This document shows, one piece after another, positions 25,300 through 34,148 of a DNA stretch of 64,000 bases. The notes beneath the pieces were generated by a model. It did no database searches and was not told the DNA's origin. It saw only the letters and a list, made by a program, of their open reading frames with translations. The first letter of the stretch is position 1. Each line of letters begins with the position of its first letter. Source of the DNA: DAHUYF01 sp035623985 (GTDB lineage Bacteria; Pseudomonadota; Alphaproteobacteria; ATCC43930; CGMCC-115725). The stretch lies in NCBI GenBank assembly GCA_035623985.1, contig DASPSJ010000041.1:1-64000 (forward strand), written 5' to 3'. The translations under genes were made by a program, and so were the position numbers.

Positions 25300-26495
25300 T
25301 CCAGCACCAGGACTTGCGCCTTGAGATAGGCGCTCTCCGGCAGCCAGGGATGCACCGGATGGTCGGGCGCGGCGCCGGCGCTCAGCAGGATGCGGCCGGA
25401 GCGGCCGGCGTCCTCGATGCCGCGGCGCACCGCCTCGGCGAAATCCGGCGGCTCGACATTGTGCGAGCAGGAGGCGATGAACAGCACGCCGGACGGCGCC
25501 ACCAGGCTCGCCGCCAGCCGCGCCAGCTTGCGATAGCCGCGCAGGCCTGGGCCCAGATCCTTCTTCGACTTCACGAAGGCCGGCGGGTCGGCGATCACCA
25601 CGTCGAAGCGCTCGCCCGCGGCGCCGAGACGGGACAATTCGCCGAAGGCATCGGCGCGCTGGAAGCGGCAGCGCTCGCCGACGCCGTTGAGCTCGGCCGA
25701 TCGCGCCGCCAGCGCCAGCGCCGGCTCGGAGCGGTCGAGCGCCAGCACCGCGTCGGCGCCGCCCATCGCCGCCTGCACGGCGAAGCCGCCGGTGTAGCAG
25801 TAGAGATCGAGCACCCGCGCGCCCGCGCTGAGCGCCGCGACGAAGCGGCGGTTGTCGCGCTGATCGAAGAACCAGCCGGTCTTTTGTCCTTCGCGGGGAT
25901 CGGCGAGGCCGCGCATGCCGTTCTCCACCAGCTCGACGGCGCCGGCGATCTCGCCCTTGGCCAGGCGCAACTCGCTCTCGAGCCCCTCGAGCGCGCGTGC
26001 CGGGCTGTCGTTGCGCAGCACGATGGCGGCAGGGGCGAGCACCGTGTCGCAGGCCGAGAGCAACTCGGCCTCGAGCCGCGCCATGCCGGCGGTGTTGAGC
26101 TGCAACACCAGCACCTCGCCATAGCGATCGGCGACGACGCCCGGCAGCCCGTCCGCCTCGGCATGGACCAGGCGGTAATAGGGCTCGGCGTAAAGCCTCC
26201 GGCGCAGCGCCAGCGCGCGCTCCAGCCGCTCGGCGAAGAAACCGGTATCGATGCAGCGCTTCACGTCGCGGTCGAGGAGGCGCGCGCTCACCAGGGTGTG
26301 CGGATTGAAGGTGGCGACGCCCAAGGGGTCGCCGCTGGCGCTGCGCAGGCTGACCAGCGTGCCCGGCGCCAGCGCCTTCGCCGCCGCGTCCATCGTCACT
26401 TCATTGGAATAGATCCAGGGATGCCCGGCCGCGGCGCGGCGGTGACGCCCGGGCTGCAGCAGGATCGCGGGGCGCGCCTTGGGATCATCGGCCAT
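25296..26495 (-). CDS. class I SAM-dependent rRNA methyltransferase, RlmI-like
   Basis: A 399-residue protein with an N-terminal PUA-like domain (HPWIYSNEV), a central EEHEE-type region and a C-terminal Rossmann methyltransferase: SAM motif VLDLYCYTGGFAVQAA, acidic loop LALDRSE and catalytic-type IADPPAF. Relatives methylate C5 of 23S rRNA cytidine (RlmI). ATG at 26495 begins MADDPKARPAILLQPGRHRR; sequence before it in frame is not conserved-looking. Its end touches the convergent dienelactone hydrolase end (4-nt overlap). Confidence 0.9.
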   Translation of the reverse strand: MADDPKARPAILLQPGRHRRAAAGHPWIYSNEVTMDAAAKALAPGTLVSLRSASGDPLGVATFNPHTLVSARLLDRDVKRCIDTGFFAERLERALALRRRLYAEPYYRLVHAEADGLPGVVADRYGEVLVLQLNTAGMARLEAELLSACDTVLAPAAIVLRNDSPARALEGLESELRLAKGEIAGAVELVENGMRGLADPREGQKTGWFFDQRDNRRFVAALSAGARVLDLYCYTGGFAVQAAMGGADAVLALDRSEPALALAARSAELNGVGERCRFQRADAFGELSRLGAAGERFDVVIADPPAFVKSKKDLGPGLRGYRKLARLAASLVAPSGVLFIASCSHNVEPPDFAEAVRRGIEDAGRSGRILLSAGAAPDHPVHPWLPESAYLKAQVLVLD

Positions 26496-26610
26496 GATGG
26501 CGGCGAGTGTAGCCGCGGGAAGCTCGGCGACAAGGTGAACAGCCCGTCGGGAGCGGGCTATCGCGGTTGCTTGCGCAACTGCTGGCAGCCGCGCGCGACG
26601 ACGCGCGCCG

Positions 26611-27336
26611 CTACCATTGCTCGCGCCAGGGCCTGAGGTCGAGCTCGTGCGTCCAGGCGCTGCGGTGCTGGCGGTGGAGCTGCCAGTAATTCTCGGCGAT
26701 GGCGTCGGGGTCGAGGATGCCGTCCTCGGATTTGAGCGCGTAGCGCTCGGGGAAATTGTCGCGGATGAAGGCGGTGTCGATGGCGCCGTCGATGAGCGTG
26801 TGCGCGACATGGATGCCCTGCGGCCCCAGCTCGCGCGCCATGCTTTGCGCCAGCGCGCGCAAGGCATGCTTGGCGCCGGAGAAGGCAGCGAAGCCGTCGC
26901 GGCCGCGGATGCTGGCGGTGGCGCCGGTGAAGAGGATGGTGCCATGCCCGCGCGGCACCATCACCTTCGCCACCTCGCGTCCCATCAGGAAGCCGGCGAA
27001 GCATCCCATCTCCCAGACCTTTAAATAGACGCGGCTCGTGGTCTCGCGGATAGGGAAGCGCACGTTGGCGCCGATGTTGAACACCGCGACCTCGATCGCG
27101 CCCTCTTCACGCTCGATGCGCTGGACGAGATCGATCATCTGCTCCTCCTTGCGCGCATCGGCGCCGAAGGGGATGGCGGTGCCGCCCTCGGCGCGGATCG
27201 CGTCGACCAGCGGCGCGAGCTTGTCGCCATGGCGGCGCACGACGCAGGCGACCAGGCCCTCGCGCGCAAAGCGCCGGGCGATGGCGCCGCCGAGCGCGTC
27301 GCCCGCGCCGATGACCAGTGCGACTTCCGTCCCCAT
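26611..27336 (-). CDS. SDR-family oxidoreductase with Tyr-to-Phe change at the catalytic site
   Basis: A short-chain dehydrogenase fold of 241 residues: cofactor loop GAGDALGGA (9-17), NIGAN in place of NNAG (87-91), and TGATAS (137-142). Where SDRs have Tyr-x3-Lys, this protein reads Phe152-x3-Lys156 (FSGAKHALR), so ordinary hydride-transfer catalysis is doubtful. It is followed on the same strand, in order of transcription from upstream, by thioesterase and isomerase genes, suggesting a role around acyl-CoA or aromatic metabolism. The substrate is unknown. Confidence 0.88.
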   Translation of the reverse strand: MGTEVALVIGAGDALGGAIARRFAREGLVACVVRRHGDKLAPLVDAIRAEGGTAIPFGADARKEEQMIDLVQRIEREEGAIEVAVFNIGANVRFPIRETTSRVYLKVWEMGCFAGFLMGREVAKVMVPRGHGTILFTGATASIRGRDGFAAFSGAKHALRALAQSMARELGPQGIHVAHTLIDGAIDTAFIRDNFPERYALKSEDGILDPDAIAENYWQLHRQHRSAWTHELDLRPWREQW

Positions 27337-27347
27337 GGCCTCTCTCC

Positions 27348-28118
27348 TCAGGCTTGCGGCACCAGCACGATGGTCTGGCAGACGTGGCCGAGACGCCCGC
27401 GTTCGTCATAAAGCTCGCCGTCGGTCAGTCCCATGCCCTCCGGGCGCCAGTCGGACCGTGCCTTGACGCCGATCCAGCCGCCGGCGACCGGGCGCGAGGC
27501 ATGAACGGAAAGGTCGACGTTGGGAAAGGTATAGCCGGAAAGCGCGTGGCGGTGATCGCGCAGCGAGAAGGGCGGAGCGTTGTCGGCGATGGCGAAGACC
27601 GAGGCGAAGGCGTGGTCGAACGGCACCAGCGGCCGCAACAGCCGTCCCCATTTCATGCCCTCTCGATCGACGCGCAGGTCGAGCGCGTCGAAGAGCGTGC
27701 TCTGCCGGAAGCGCGGCTTGAGCGGCCAGGGCGGCAGCGAGGAGGGATCGCAAAGGAGCGTCGGCTCCGCCGGCGTGTTCGCGACCGGCTGCGGGCTGAT
27801 GCAGGAGGCCATGCCCTTGGCGATCAGCTTGCCGTCCGCCAGCAGCACCGTCTCGAGCGCGCCGGTGCGGCCGCCCTTGCGCAGCAGCTCGCTGCGCGTC
27901 TCCAACAGCGCCGGCGGCGCCGGGCGCAGCAGCAGCACCGAGGCGCTCAACATGGAGCCGAGGCCGTGCTCGCGCGCTTGCCGCTCCATCTCGGCAACGA
28001 TGAGGCCCGAGATCGCGCCGCCGTGAAGCCCGCCGAAGGGGCCGCCCGCCTCCGGATGCGGCCGCCACCGCGCGCCCTCGCGGGCAAAGATGGGGTCGGG
28101 AAGGCCGGGGCTGTCCAT
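27348..28118 (-). CDS. acyl-CoA thioesterase-like hotdog protein
   Basis: A 256-residue protein with two hotdog-type halves: the first near GGPFGGLHGGAISGLI, the second near HALSGYTFPNVDLSVHASRPVAGGWIGV. This arrangement is that of the TesB-like/4HBT_3 thioesterase family. It hydrolyses acyl-CoA thioesters in relatives; the substrate here is unknown. It lies between the isomerase gene (3 bp upstream side) and the SDR gene (11 bp), likely one transcript. Confidence 0.85.
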   Translation of the reverse strand: MDSPGLPDPIFAREGARWRPHPEAGGPFGGLHGGAISGLIVAEMERQAREHGLGSMLSASVLLLRPAPPALLETRSELLRKGGRTGALETVLLADGKLIAKGMASCISPQPVANTPAEPTLLCDPSSLPPWPLKPRFRQSTLFDALDLRVDREGMKWGRLLRPLVPFDHAFASVFAIADNAPPFSLRDHRHALSGYTFPNVDLSVHASRPVAGGWIGVKARSDWRPEGMGLTDGELYDERGRLGHVCQTIVLVPQA

Positions 28119-28121
28119 GGC

Positions 28122-28730
28122 TCAGCCCGCCCGGCGATAGGCCTGGCCGCGCAGCGCGTCCTCGACGAAATCGAGCCGGTCCTGGCCGAAGAACATCTCC
28201 TCGCCGACGAAGAAGGTCGGCGCGCCAAAGACGCCGCGGGCCACCGCCGCCTCGGTCCAGGCCTTGAGCGTCTGCTTTACTTCCTCTTCGGCGATGCGCG
28301 CCAGGATACGGCGATCGTCGAGCCCGGCCTCGCGGAGCGCGGCGGCGAAGACCGCGTCGTCGTCCATCTTGCGCCCGTCGCGCCACATGCCGGCAAAGGC
28401 CGCATCGCTGTAGCGCTCGAGATAGCCCTCCTCGACGGCGACGACGGCGCCGCGCATCAGCCGCAGCGTGTTGACGGGAAAATGCGGATTGCGCCGGAAC
28501 GGCACCTGGTATTTGGCGACGAAGCGCTCAAGCTCGCGCGCGCTATAGGCCGCTTTCACCTTGCTGAAGGCGGGGCTGGTGTTGCCGGTAAGCTGGAACA
28601 CGCCGCCGAGCAGCATCGGCCGCCAGACCACCGCCGCTTCCGCCCGCCGCGCGATCTCCGGCAGGCGCCGATGGGCGATATAGGAATAGGGGCTGCCATA
28701 GTCGAAATAGAACTCGACGGTGCCGGGCAT
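28122..28730 (-). CDS. 2-hydroxychromene-2-carboxylate isomerase-like DsbA-family protein
   Basis: A 202-residue thioredoxin-fold protein of the kappa-GST/HCCA isomerase group: it begins VEFYFDYGSPYSYIAHRRL with the glutathione-contact Ser in GSPYSY, and ends with GVFGAPTFFVGEEMFFGQDRL. HCCA isomerase acts in naphthalene breakdown, but many homologues have unknown substrates. GGAGA lies 6 nt before the ATG at 28730. It is divergent from the HxlR regulator. Confidence 0.9.
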   Translation of the reverse strand: MPGTVEFYFDYGSPYSYIAHRRLPEIARRAEAAVVWRPMLLGGVFQLTGNTSPAFSKVKAAYSARELERFVAKYQVPFRRNPHFPVNTLRLMRGAVVAVEEGYLERYSDAAFAGMWRDGRKMDDDAVFAAALREAGLDDRRILARIAEEEVKQTLKAWTEAAVARGVFGAPTFFVGEEMFFGQDRLDFVEDALRGQAYRRAG

Positions 28731-28748
28731 CGGGGTCTCCGCGCTTGA

Positions 28749-28763
28749 GTTCCGAAAGGGAAC
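28749..28763. promoter_or_regulatory. operator copy 1, GTTCC-N5-GGAAC
   Basis: A perfect inverted repeat with 5-bp arms and the spacer GAAAG in the gap between the isomerase and the HxlR regulator. The second copy lies 28 bp away (centre to centre), nearly three helical turns. Confidence 0.6.
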
Positions 28764-28776
28764 GCTGCTAGCATGC

Positions 28777-28791
28777 GTTCTGAAAAGGAAC
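28777..28791. promoter_or_regulatory. operator copy 2, GTTCT-N5-GGAAC
   Basis: The same 15-bp design with one arm mismatch and the spacer GAAAA. Both copies lie upstream of both divergent genes and fit dimer binding by the HxlR protein encoded at 28822. Confidence 0.55.
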
Positions 28792-28821
28792 TTGTCAAAC
28801 AGCAAGCGGGCGAGGACGGCC

Positions 28822-29292
28822 ATGCGTTGGGCGGAGTTGGATCGCGAGGCGTGCTCGGTGGCACGGACGGTCTCGGTCATCGGCGACCGCTGGACCCTGA
28901 TGATCCTGCGCGACTGCTTCTTGCGGATACGCCGCTTCGAGGAATTCGAGCGCCGCCTCGGCATCACCCGCCATGTCCTGGCCGACCGGCTGAAGAAGCT
29001 GGTTGCGGCCGGCGTGCTGGCGCGGGTCGCCTATCGGCAACGGCCGCCGCGCTACGAATACCGGTTGACCGAGAAAGGGCTCGATCTCCACGCCGTGCTG
29101 CTGGCGCTGGTACATTGGGGCGACTTGCACAAGGGCGATGAGCGTGGCCGGCCCATGCTCTATCAGCACCAGGAATGCGGCCATCTCTTCGACCCCGTGA
29201 TGACCTGCTCGGCCTGCGGCGGCGCGGTGACGGCGCGCAATGTCCGCATTCTCGATGGACCGGGGGCGGCCAAAGCGGCCAACGACGCCTAA
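28822..29292 (+). CDS. HxlR-family transcriptional regulator
   Basis: A 156-residue winged-helix regulator: CSVARTVSVIGDRWTLMILRDCF is the HxlR signature with the conserved N-terminal Cys, followed by the recognition region LGITRHVLADRLKKL. The C-terminal tail has CSACGG-type cysteines (HLFDPVMTCSACGG), a possible metal or redox site seen in a subset of the family. It probably controls itself and the divergent isomerase-thioesterase-SDR run through the two operators at 28749-28791. GAGG precedes the ATG. Confidence 0.93.
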   Translation: MRWAELDREACSVARTVSVIGDRWTLMILRDCFLRIRRFEEFERRLGITRHVLADRLKKLVAAGVLARVAYRQRPPRYEYRLTEKGLDLHAVLLALVHWGDLHKGDERGRPMLYQHQECGHLFDPVMTCSACGGAVTARNVRILDGPGAAKAANDA

Positions 29293-31013
29293 TCGCCCAC
29301 TACCGCGCCGTCGCGGCGCGGATCGGCGGCGCCTTCAAGCCCCTGCGGCGTGACAAGAATGCCGGTAAGGCCGCTCGGCCGGTCGCCGATCGCGACGGTG
29401 TGACCGAGCGCCCGCAGCGCCGCCGCCATGGCCTCGGCGCCGGGTCGGGCTTCGACCTCGGTGGCGCCGTTGCGGTTGCCGTCACTGGGGAGATCGAAGG
29501 CGGCGGGCAGATCGTCATGCCCGTCGATGACGGCGATGATGGTCTTGGCGACGTCGTTGATGATCGCCGGTCCGCCGGCCGAGCCCACCACCAGCTTGAG
29601 CCTGCCGCCGGGGCCGAAGACCAGGGTCGGCGCCATGGCGCTGCGGGGCCGCTTGCCGGGCTCGACGCGGTTCGCCACCTCCCTGCCGCCGTCTTCCGGC
29701 ACGAAGGAGAAATCGGTCAGCTCGTTGTTGAGCAGGAAGCCCCGCACCAGCAGCCGCGAGCCGAAGGCATTCTCGATCGTGGTCGTCATGGCGAGCGCGT
29801 CGCCGGCGCGATCGACGATCGCGATGTTGCTGGTGCCGGCCAGCTCCGGGGCGCGGTCGCGGCCCCAATCCGAGGCGTGGGCTCCCGGCGGATCGCCGGG
29901 CGCAGCCGGGCCCGCCATCGCATGGGCGGGATCGATGAGGCGCGAACGGCGGGCGAGATAGGCGGGATCGAGCAGCCCGCGCACCGGCACCGGCACGAAA
30001 TCCGCATCGGCGAGGAAGCGGTCGCGATCGGCATAGGCGAGCCGTCCCGCCTCGGCAAAGAGATGCGTCGCCGCGACCGAGCCGGGTCGGAGCCGTGCGA
30101 GATCGAAGCGTTGCAGCAGCCCCAGCATCTCCAGCAGGGTCACCGCCCCCGAGCTTGGCGGCCCCATGCCGCACAGGCGGTTGCCGCGATAGGCGCCGCA
30201 CACCGGCGCGCGCTCCCGGGCGCGATAGCGCGCGAGATCCTCAAGCGTGAGATCGCCGGGATTGGCCGGCGCGCCGGTGACGGCGCGGACGATGTCGGCG
30301 GCGATCGGCCCAGAATAGAAGGCATCGGCGCCGCCGGCGGCGACAGCGCGCAAGGTCGCGGCGAAGTCGGGATCGACCAGCCGCGCCTTCGGCGCTCCGC
30401 CCGCATCGTAGAAATAACTTCGCGCCGGCTCGGCAAGGCGCAGGAACGGGTCGCGCGCCAGCAACGCCTTGAGCCGCGGCGATGGCTCGAAGCCCTGCTC
30501 TGCCAGCGCGATCGCCGGGGTGAAAAGTTCGGCCCAAGGGAGCTTGCCCCAACGGCGGTGGGCGAGCTCCAACGCCCGCAGCAGGCCGGGCACGCCGACC
30601 GAGCGGCCGCCGACCACCGCGCTGTAGAACGCCATTGGCCGGCCATCGGCACCGAGAAAGCGGTCCGGGCGCGCGGCGGCGGGAGCGGTCTCGCGCCCGT
30701 CGATGGTGACGACGCGCCGCTCCGCCGCCGACCAATAGACGAGAAAAGCGCCACCGCCGATGCCCGAGGATTGCGGCTCGACGAGGTTGAGCACGAGCTG
30801 GATGGCGATCGCGGCGTCGATGGCGCTGCCGCCCTGCCGCAAGATCCCAAGGCCGGCGGCCGAGGCCAGCGGGTTCGCCGCCGCCACCATGTCGTGGCGG
30901 GCGATGCCGGCATGCGGCTCGATCCGGCCCGTCGCCGGCTCGGGCGGCACCTGCGCCAAAGCGGGAACGGCGAGAAGCAAAAAGGCGAGAGCGAGGCCGG
31001 CGCGGCGTTTCAC
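29289..31013 (-). CDS. ggt: gamma-glutamyltransferase
   Basis: Periplasmic N-terminal-nucleophile hydrolase acting on glutathione and related gamma-glutamyl compounds. There is a Sec signal (KRRAGLALAFLLLAVPALAQ), the N-terminal HDMVAAANPLAS segment, and the autocleavage/catalytic Thr in LAGTSNIAIVD, which differs from the common TTH form but keeps the Thr. The substrate loop FGSRL and GGPAII follow. The GTG at 31013 begins a standard signal peptide and is preferred over a TTG at 31049. Its stop overlaps that of the convergent HxlR gene. Confidence 0.93.
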   Translation of the reverse strand: MKRRAGLALAFLLLAVPALAQVPPEPATGRIEPHAGIARHDMVAAANPLASAAGLGILRQGGSAIDAAIAIQLVLNLVEPQSSGIGGGAFLVYWSAAERRVVTIDGRETAPAAARPDRFLGADGRPMAFYSAVVGGRSVGVPGLLRALELAHRRWGKLPWAELFTPAIALAEQGFEPSPRLKALLARDPFLRLAEPARSYFYDAGGAPKARLVDPDFAATLRAVAAGGADAFYSGPIAADIVRAVTGAPANPGDLTLEDLARYRARERAPVCGAYRGNRLCGMGPPSSGAVTLLEMLGLLQRFDLARLRPGSVAATHLFAEAGRLAYADRDRFLADADFVPVPVRGLLDPAYLARRSRLIDPAHAMAGPAAPGDPPGAHASDWGRDRAPELAGTSNIAIVDRAGDALAMTTTIENAFGSRLLVRGFLLNNELTDFSFVPEDGGREVANRVEPGKRPRSAMAPTLVFGPGGRLKLVVGSAGGPAIINDVAKTIIAVIDGHDDLPAAFDLPSDGNRNGATEVEARPGAEAMAAALRALGHTVAIGDRPSGLTGILVTPQGLEGAADPRRDGAVVGD

Positions 31014-31120
31014 GCGAGCGATCGTTCCATGCGCGACGCGGCGGATCAAGCGGCCGAGATCCTTATGACCCGGGAAAGAGCGGCGTTGTCAGGCCGTCAT
31101 CCCTCGGCAACAATCGCCGC

Positions 31121-32134
31121 ATGAGCGTCGCTCCGGGACCGCGCAATCTCATCACCGACGTCGCCGGCATCCGCGTCGGCAATGCCGGGGATGACCGGGT
31201 GCGCAGCGGAGTCACCGTCGTGCTGCCGGAACGGTCGGCAGTCGCGGCGGTCGATGTGCGCGGCGGCGCGCCGGGGACGCGCGAGACCGATGCGCTCGAT
31301 CCGACCTGCCTGGTGGCAAATGTCGACGCCGTGGTGCTGAGCGGCGGCTCCTCCTTCGGACTTGAGGCGGGCGCGGCGGCGATGACCTGGCTGGCGGCGC
31401 GCGGGGTCGGGTTTGCGGTCGGCGCGGCGCGCATCCCGGTGGTGCCGGCGGCGATCCTGTTCGACCTCCTGAACGGCGGCGACAAGGAATGGGGCGAAGC
31501 GGCGCCTTACGCGCGGCTGGCGCGCGAAGCCTGCGAAGCGGCGGCGGCCGACTTCGCGCTGGGCAATGTCGGCGCCGGTCTCGGCGCCAAGGCCGGCTCG
31601 CTCAAAGGCGGCCTCGGCAGCGTCTCGGCCGTGACGCCGGAGGGGCTGGCGGTCGGCGCGCTGGTGGCGGTGAACGCGCTGGGCGATACGGTGATGCCCG
31701 GGCAGAGCTGCTTCTGGGCCTGGCCTTTCGAGCGCGCCGGCGAGCTTGGCGGGCAGACGCCGCCGCGGGGTGCCGTGCCGGCCGACGAGGCGCTGGTCGC
31801 GTCGCCCTTCGCGCGCATCGGCGCCAATACCACCATCAGCGTCGTCGCCACCAACGCCGTCCTCGACAAGGCCGAGGCGCGCCGCGTCGCCATCATGGCG
31901 CAGGACGGCTATGCCCGGGCCATCCGCCCGGCGCATACGCCTTTCGACGGCGATACCGTCTTCGTGCTGGCGACCGGAGCCCATCCGCTTGCCGAGCCGC
32001 GCGCAGCGGCGCTGTCGCTGCTCGGGGCGCTTGCCGCCGATTGCATCGCCCGCGCCGTCGCCCGCGGCGTCTTCACGGCGGAAAGCCTGGGCGGGCTGAT
32101 GAGCTATCGCGATTGGCTCAAGATCCGCGGCTGA
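31121..32134 (+). CDS. P1 family peptidase (DmpA/BapA-type aminopeptidase)
   Basis: A 337-residue member of peptidase family S58. It starts ITDVAGIRVGNA, has VLSGGSSFGLEA and GNVGAGLGAKAGSLKGGLGS, the region around the autoproteolytic Gly-Ser bond in DmpA-like enzymes. Relatives cleave N-terminal D- or beta-amino acids or L-aminopeptide amides. No signal peptide is seen. Its 3' end overlaps that of convergent gpt by 17 nt. Confidence 0.92.
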   Translation: MSVAPGPRNLITDVAGIRVGNAGDDRVRSGVTVVLPERSAVAAVDVRGGAPGTRETDALDPTCLVANVDAVVLSGGSSFGLEAGAAAMTWLAARGVGFAVGAARIPVVPAAILFDLLNGGDKEWGEAAPYARLAREACEAAAADFALGNVGAGLGAKAGSLKGGLGSVSAVTPEGLAVGALVAVNALGDTVMPGQSCFWAWPFERAGELGGQTPPRGAVPADEALVASPFARIGANTTISVVATNAVLDKAEARRVAIMAQDGYARAIRPAHTPFDGDTVFVLATGAHPLAEPRAAALSLLGALAADCIARAVARGVFTAESLGGLMSYRDWLKIRG

Positions 32135-32582
32135 GCCGCTCCGCCTCCCACGGGAAGACGATCCAGGTGTCCTGGCTCACCTCGGTGACGAAAGTGTCGA
32201 CCATCGGCCGTCCGGCGGGCTTGGCATAGACCGTGGCGAAATGCGCCTGGGGCAGCATCTCGCGCACCACCCGCGCCGTTTCGCCGGTATCGACGAGGTC
32301 GTCGATGATGAGAAAGCCCTCACCGCCGCCGCCCAGCCCTTTCAGCACCTGCACCGCCCCCGGCTGCTGCGCGCGATCCTCGTAACTGAAGATGCAGATG
32401 GTGTCGATGAGGCGGATATCGAGCTCGCGCGCGACAATGGCGGCGGGCACGAGCCCGCCGCGCGTCACGGCGATGATGCCGCGGAACGGACCCAACTCCG
32501 CCAGCCGCCAGGCGAGCGCGCGGGCGTCGCGGTGGATCTCCTCCCAGCTTACCGGGAAATTCTTTCGCACCGGCGCCGACAA
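32118..32582 (-). CDS. gpt: xanthine phosphoribosyltransferase
   Basis: Type I phosphoribosyltransferase of 154 residues with the PRPP-binding motif FLIIDDLVDTGETA and VTRGGLVPA. It salvages xanthine, and usually guanine, to nucleotide. Alphaproteobacterial Gpt proteins begin similarly (FPVSWEEIHRDARALAWRL). It appears to be transcribed on its own, 54 bp after the lipoprotein gene. Confidence 0.94.
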   Translation of the reverse strand: MSAPVRKNFPVSWEEIHRDARALAWRLAELGPFRGIIAVTRGGLVPAAIVARELDIRLIDTICIFSYEDRAQQPGAVQVLKGLGGGGEGFLIIDDLVDTGETARVVREMLPQAHFATVYAKPAGRPMVDTFVTEVSQDTWIVFPWEAERLSRGS

Positions 32583-32636
32583 GGCTGAATCTCCTTCCCG
32601 CTGTCCGGCGACGGGCAGCCTCCGGCCCGCCTTGGC

Positions 32637-33833
32637 TCAGCGGACGTAGATCTGAACCTCGTTGACCATGACGTTGGCGCTGCTCGTCGCCGAGAGCGAG
32701 ACGCGGTCGCCGGGCAGACCCATGTTGTTGAGCGAGCGCAAGACGTCCTGGGCGTTGCGCTTTGCGGCGTCGGTGTGCAGCGCCACCTGCGCCGGCGTGC
32801 CGGCATTGGGCGTGACGGCGACGAGATCGAAGGAGGCGTCGGGCCGCCGCTCGAGCGCGCGCCTTACCGCGTTGTAGAGCGCCTCCTGGTAGGGGACGTT
32901 TCGCCGGTCGAAGCGGATGACCATCAGCGGGCGGCGCTCGCCGATGCCGGTCAGCGTGCTTCCCCGCGCCGGCGTCAGGCTCGGGGTGGCGGAGGCGAAG
33001 GCGCGGTTGGCGAGGCTCTGGCCGTAGAGCTCGCCGTTCTTGATGGCGAGCGACAGGGTGACGAGATTGCTGCGCTCGTTGCTGACGTAGTTGCTCTGCC
33101 GGCTGATGTCGTCGGAGAGCGAGTTGAGCAGGCGGTCGATCAGCACCACGGTGCGGTTGACGTCGCTTTCGAGCAGCCCGAGCTGGCGGTGGTCCTCATC
33201 GACCGCGCCTTGCAGGCCATAGGCGGCTTTGACGGATTCCAGAATATAGGCGGCGAGCGAGGAATCGCTGGCGGCCTGGTTGGAAAGGCTGTTGAGCTTG
33301 GCGATGTCGTCGCTCATGCGATCAAGCGCGCCTTGCGCCTGGTTCCATTGAGCGATGAGTTCGGGATTGCCGGGCGTCGTGCCCACCTGGAGGCGGGAAT
33401 TGATGGTGCCGACCAGGCTGTAATAGGTCGCGGCGTCCTGCGCCATGCCCTGGCGCAACTGCTGCAGCGCGCCGTTCTGCTGATTGATGTTGTCTTGCAG
33501 CCGCTGCAGGTCGTTGCGCAGCGCGGCCACTTTGGCCCCGACATAGGTACCGGTGGGCGAGCCGGGCGTCACCGGCGGCGCGGCGAAGCTGCCCGTGCCG
33601 AGCGCCGGCGGCTGACGCACGCCCACGGTCGGTTGCGGATTGAGCTCTGCCGAGGAGGGGGGGATGGGGATGACCGTGCCGCCGCCGGCGGCGGACGGTT
33701 TGGCGGTGGTGCTGGTTTCTTCCTCGCCGGTAAGGGAGGACCAGACGGAATCGGCGGTGTTGCCGATATAGGAGCAGCCGGAAAGCAGCAGCGCTGCCAT
33801 GGCCGCGCCAAGATGCGAGCGACGAACTACCAT
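32637..33833 (-). CDS. lipoprotein with coiled-coil region, function unknown
   Basis: A 398-residue product with a lipobox (ALLLSGC, about residues 14-20), a Pro/Ser/Thr-rich linker to about 90, a helical coiled-coil region (about 100-270) and a C-terminal alpha/beta part (MVIRFDRRNVPYQEALYNAVRRALERRP, cut here by position) reminiscent of OmpA-like or periplasmic envelope domains. I do not recognise a named family. It probably sits in the envelope. No strong ribosome site is visible before the ATG at 33833. Confidence 0.8.
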   Translation of the reverse strand: MVVRRSHLGAAMAALLLSGCSYIGNTADSVWSSLTGEEETSTTAKPSAAGGGTVIPIPPSSAELNPQPTVGVRQPPALGTGSFAAPPVTPGSPTGTYVGAKVAALRNDLQRLQDNINQQNGALQQLRQGMAQDAATYYSLVGTINSRLQVGTTPGNPELIAQWNQAQGALDRMSDDIAKLNSLSNQAASDSSLAAYILESVKAAYGLQGAVDEDHRQLGLLESDVNRTVVLIDRLLNSLSDDISRQSNYVSNERSNLVTLSLAIKNGELYGQSLANRAFASATPSLTPARGSTLTGIGERRPLMVIRFDRRNVPYQEALYNAVRRALERRPDASFDLVAVTPNAGTPAQVALHTDAAKRNAQDVLRSLNNMGLPGDRVSLSATSSANVMVNEVQIYVR

Positions 33834-34071
33834 GCTAAGTGGCTACCTTTGCCTCAGCGTCCCCACCACACGACACAGGCCCGATGATCTCGCCGAGATA
33901 CCGAAATCATCACCCCTTCATCAGCCTGAAACCCCTTGCAGATACTACGCAATGGCCGTTCTACCCACAAGCAGGTTTCGTCGTGGGGGGCCGATCGCCC
34001 GGGCCGTCTTGCCTTCGGCCGGCGATGCCGCTAGCTTCCGCCGTTCTCCGCAGCCGGCTGCGCCGACAATT

Positions 34072-34148
34072 GCGCCCGTAGCTCAACTGGATAGAGCACC
34101 AGACTACGGATCTGGGGGTTGGGAGTTCGAATCTCTCCGGGCGCGCCA
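34072..34148 (+). tRNA. tRNA-Arg (anticodon ACG)
   Basis: A 77-nt gene with encoded CCA. Acceptor GCGCCCG pairs with CGGGCGC, the D-arm is GCTC...GAGC, the anticodon stem CCAGA/TCTGG encloses loop CTACGGA (anticodon ACG), and the T-loop is TTCGAAT. It is followed directly by accessory DNA, so its 3' end could be an integration site; I found no second copy of the 3' end in the window. Confidence 0.96.
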
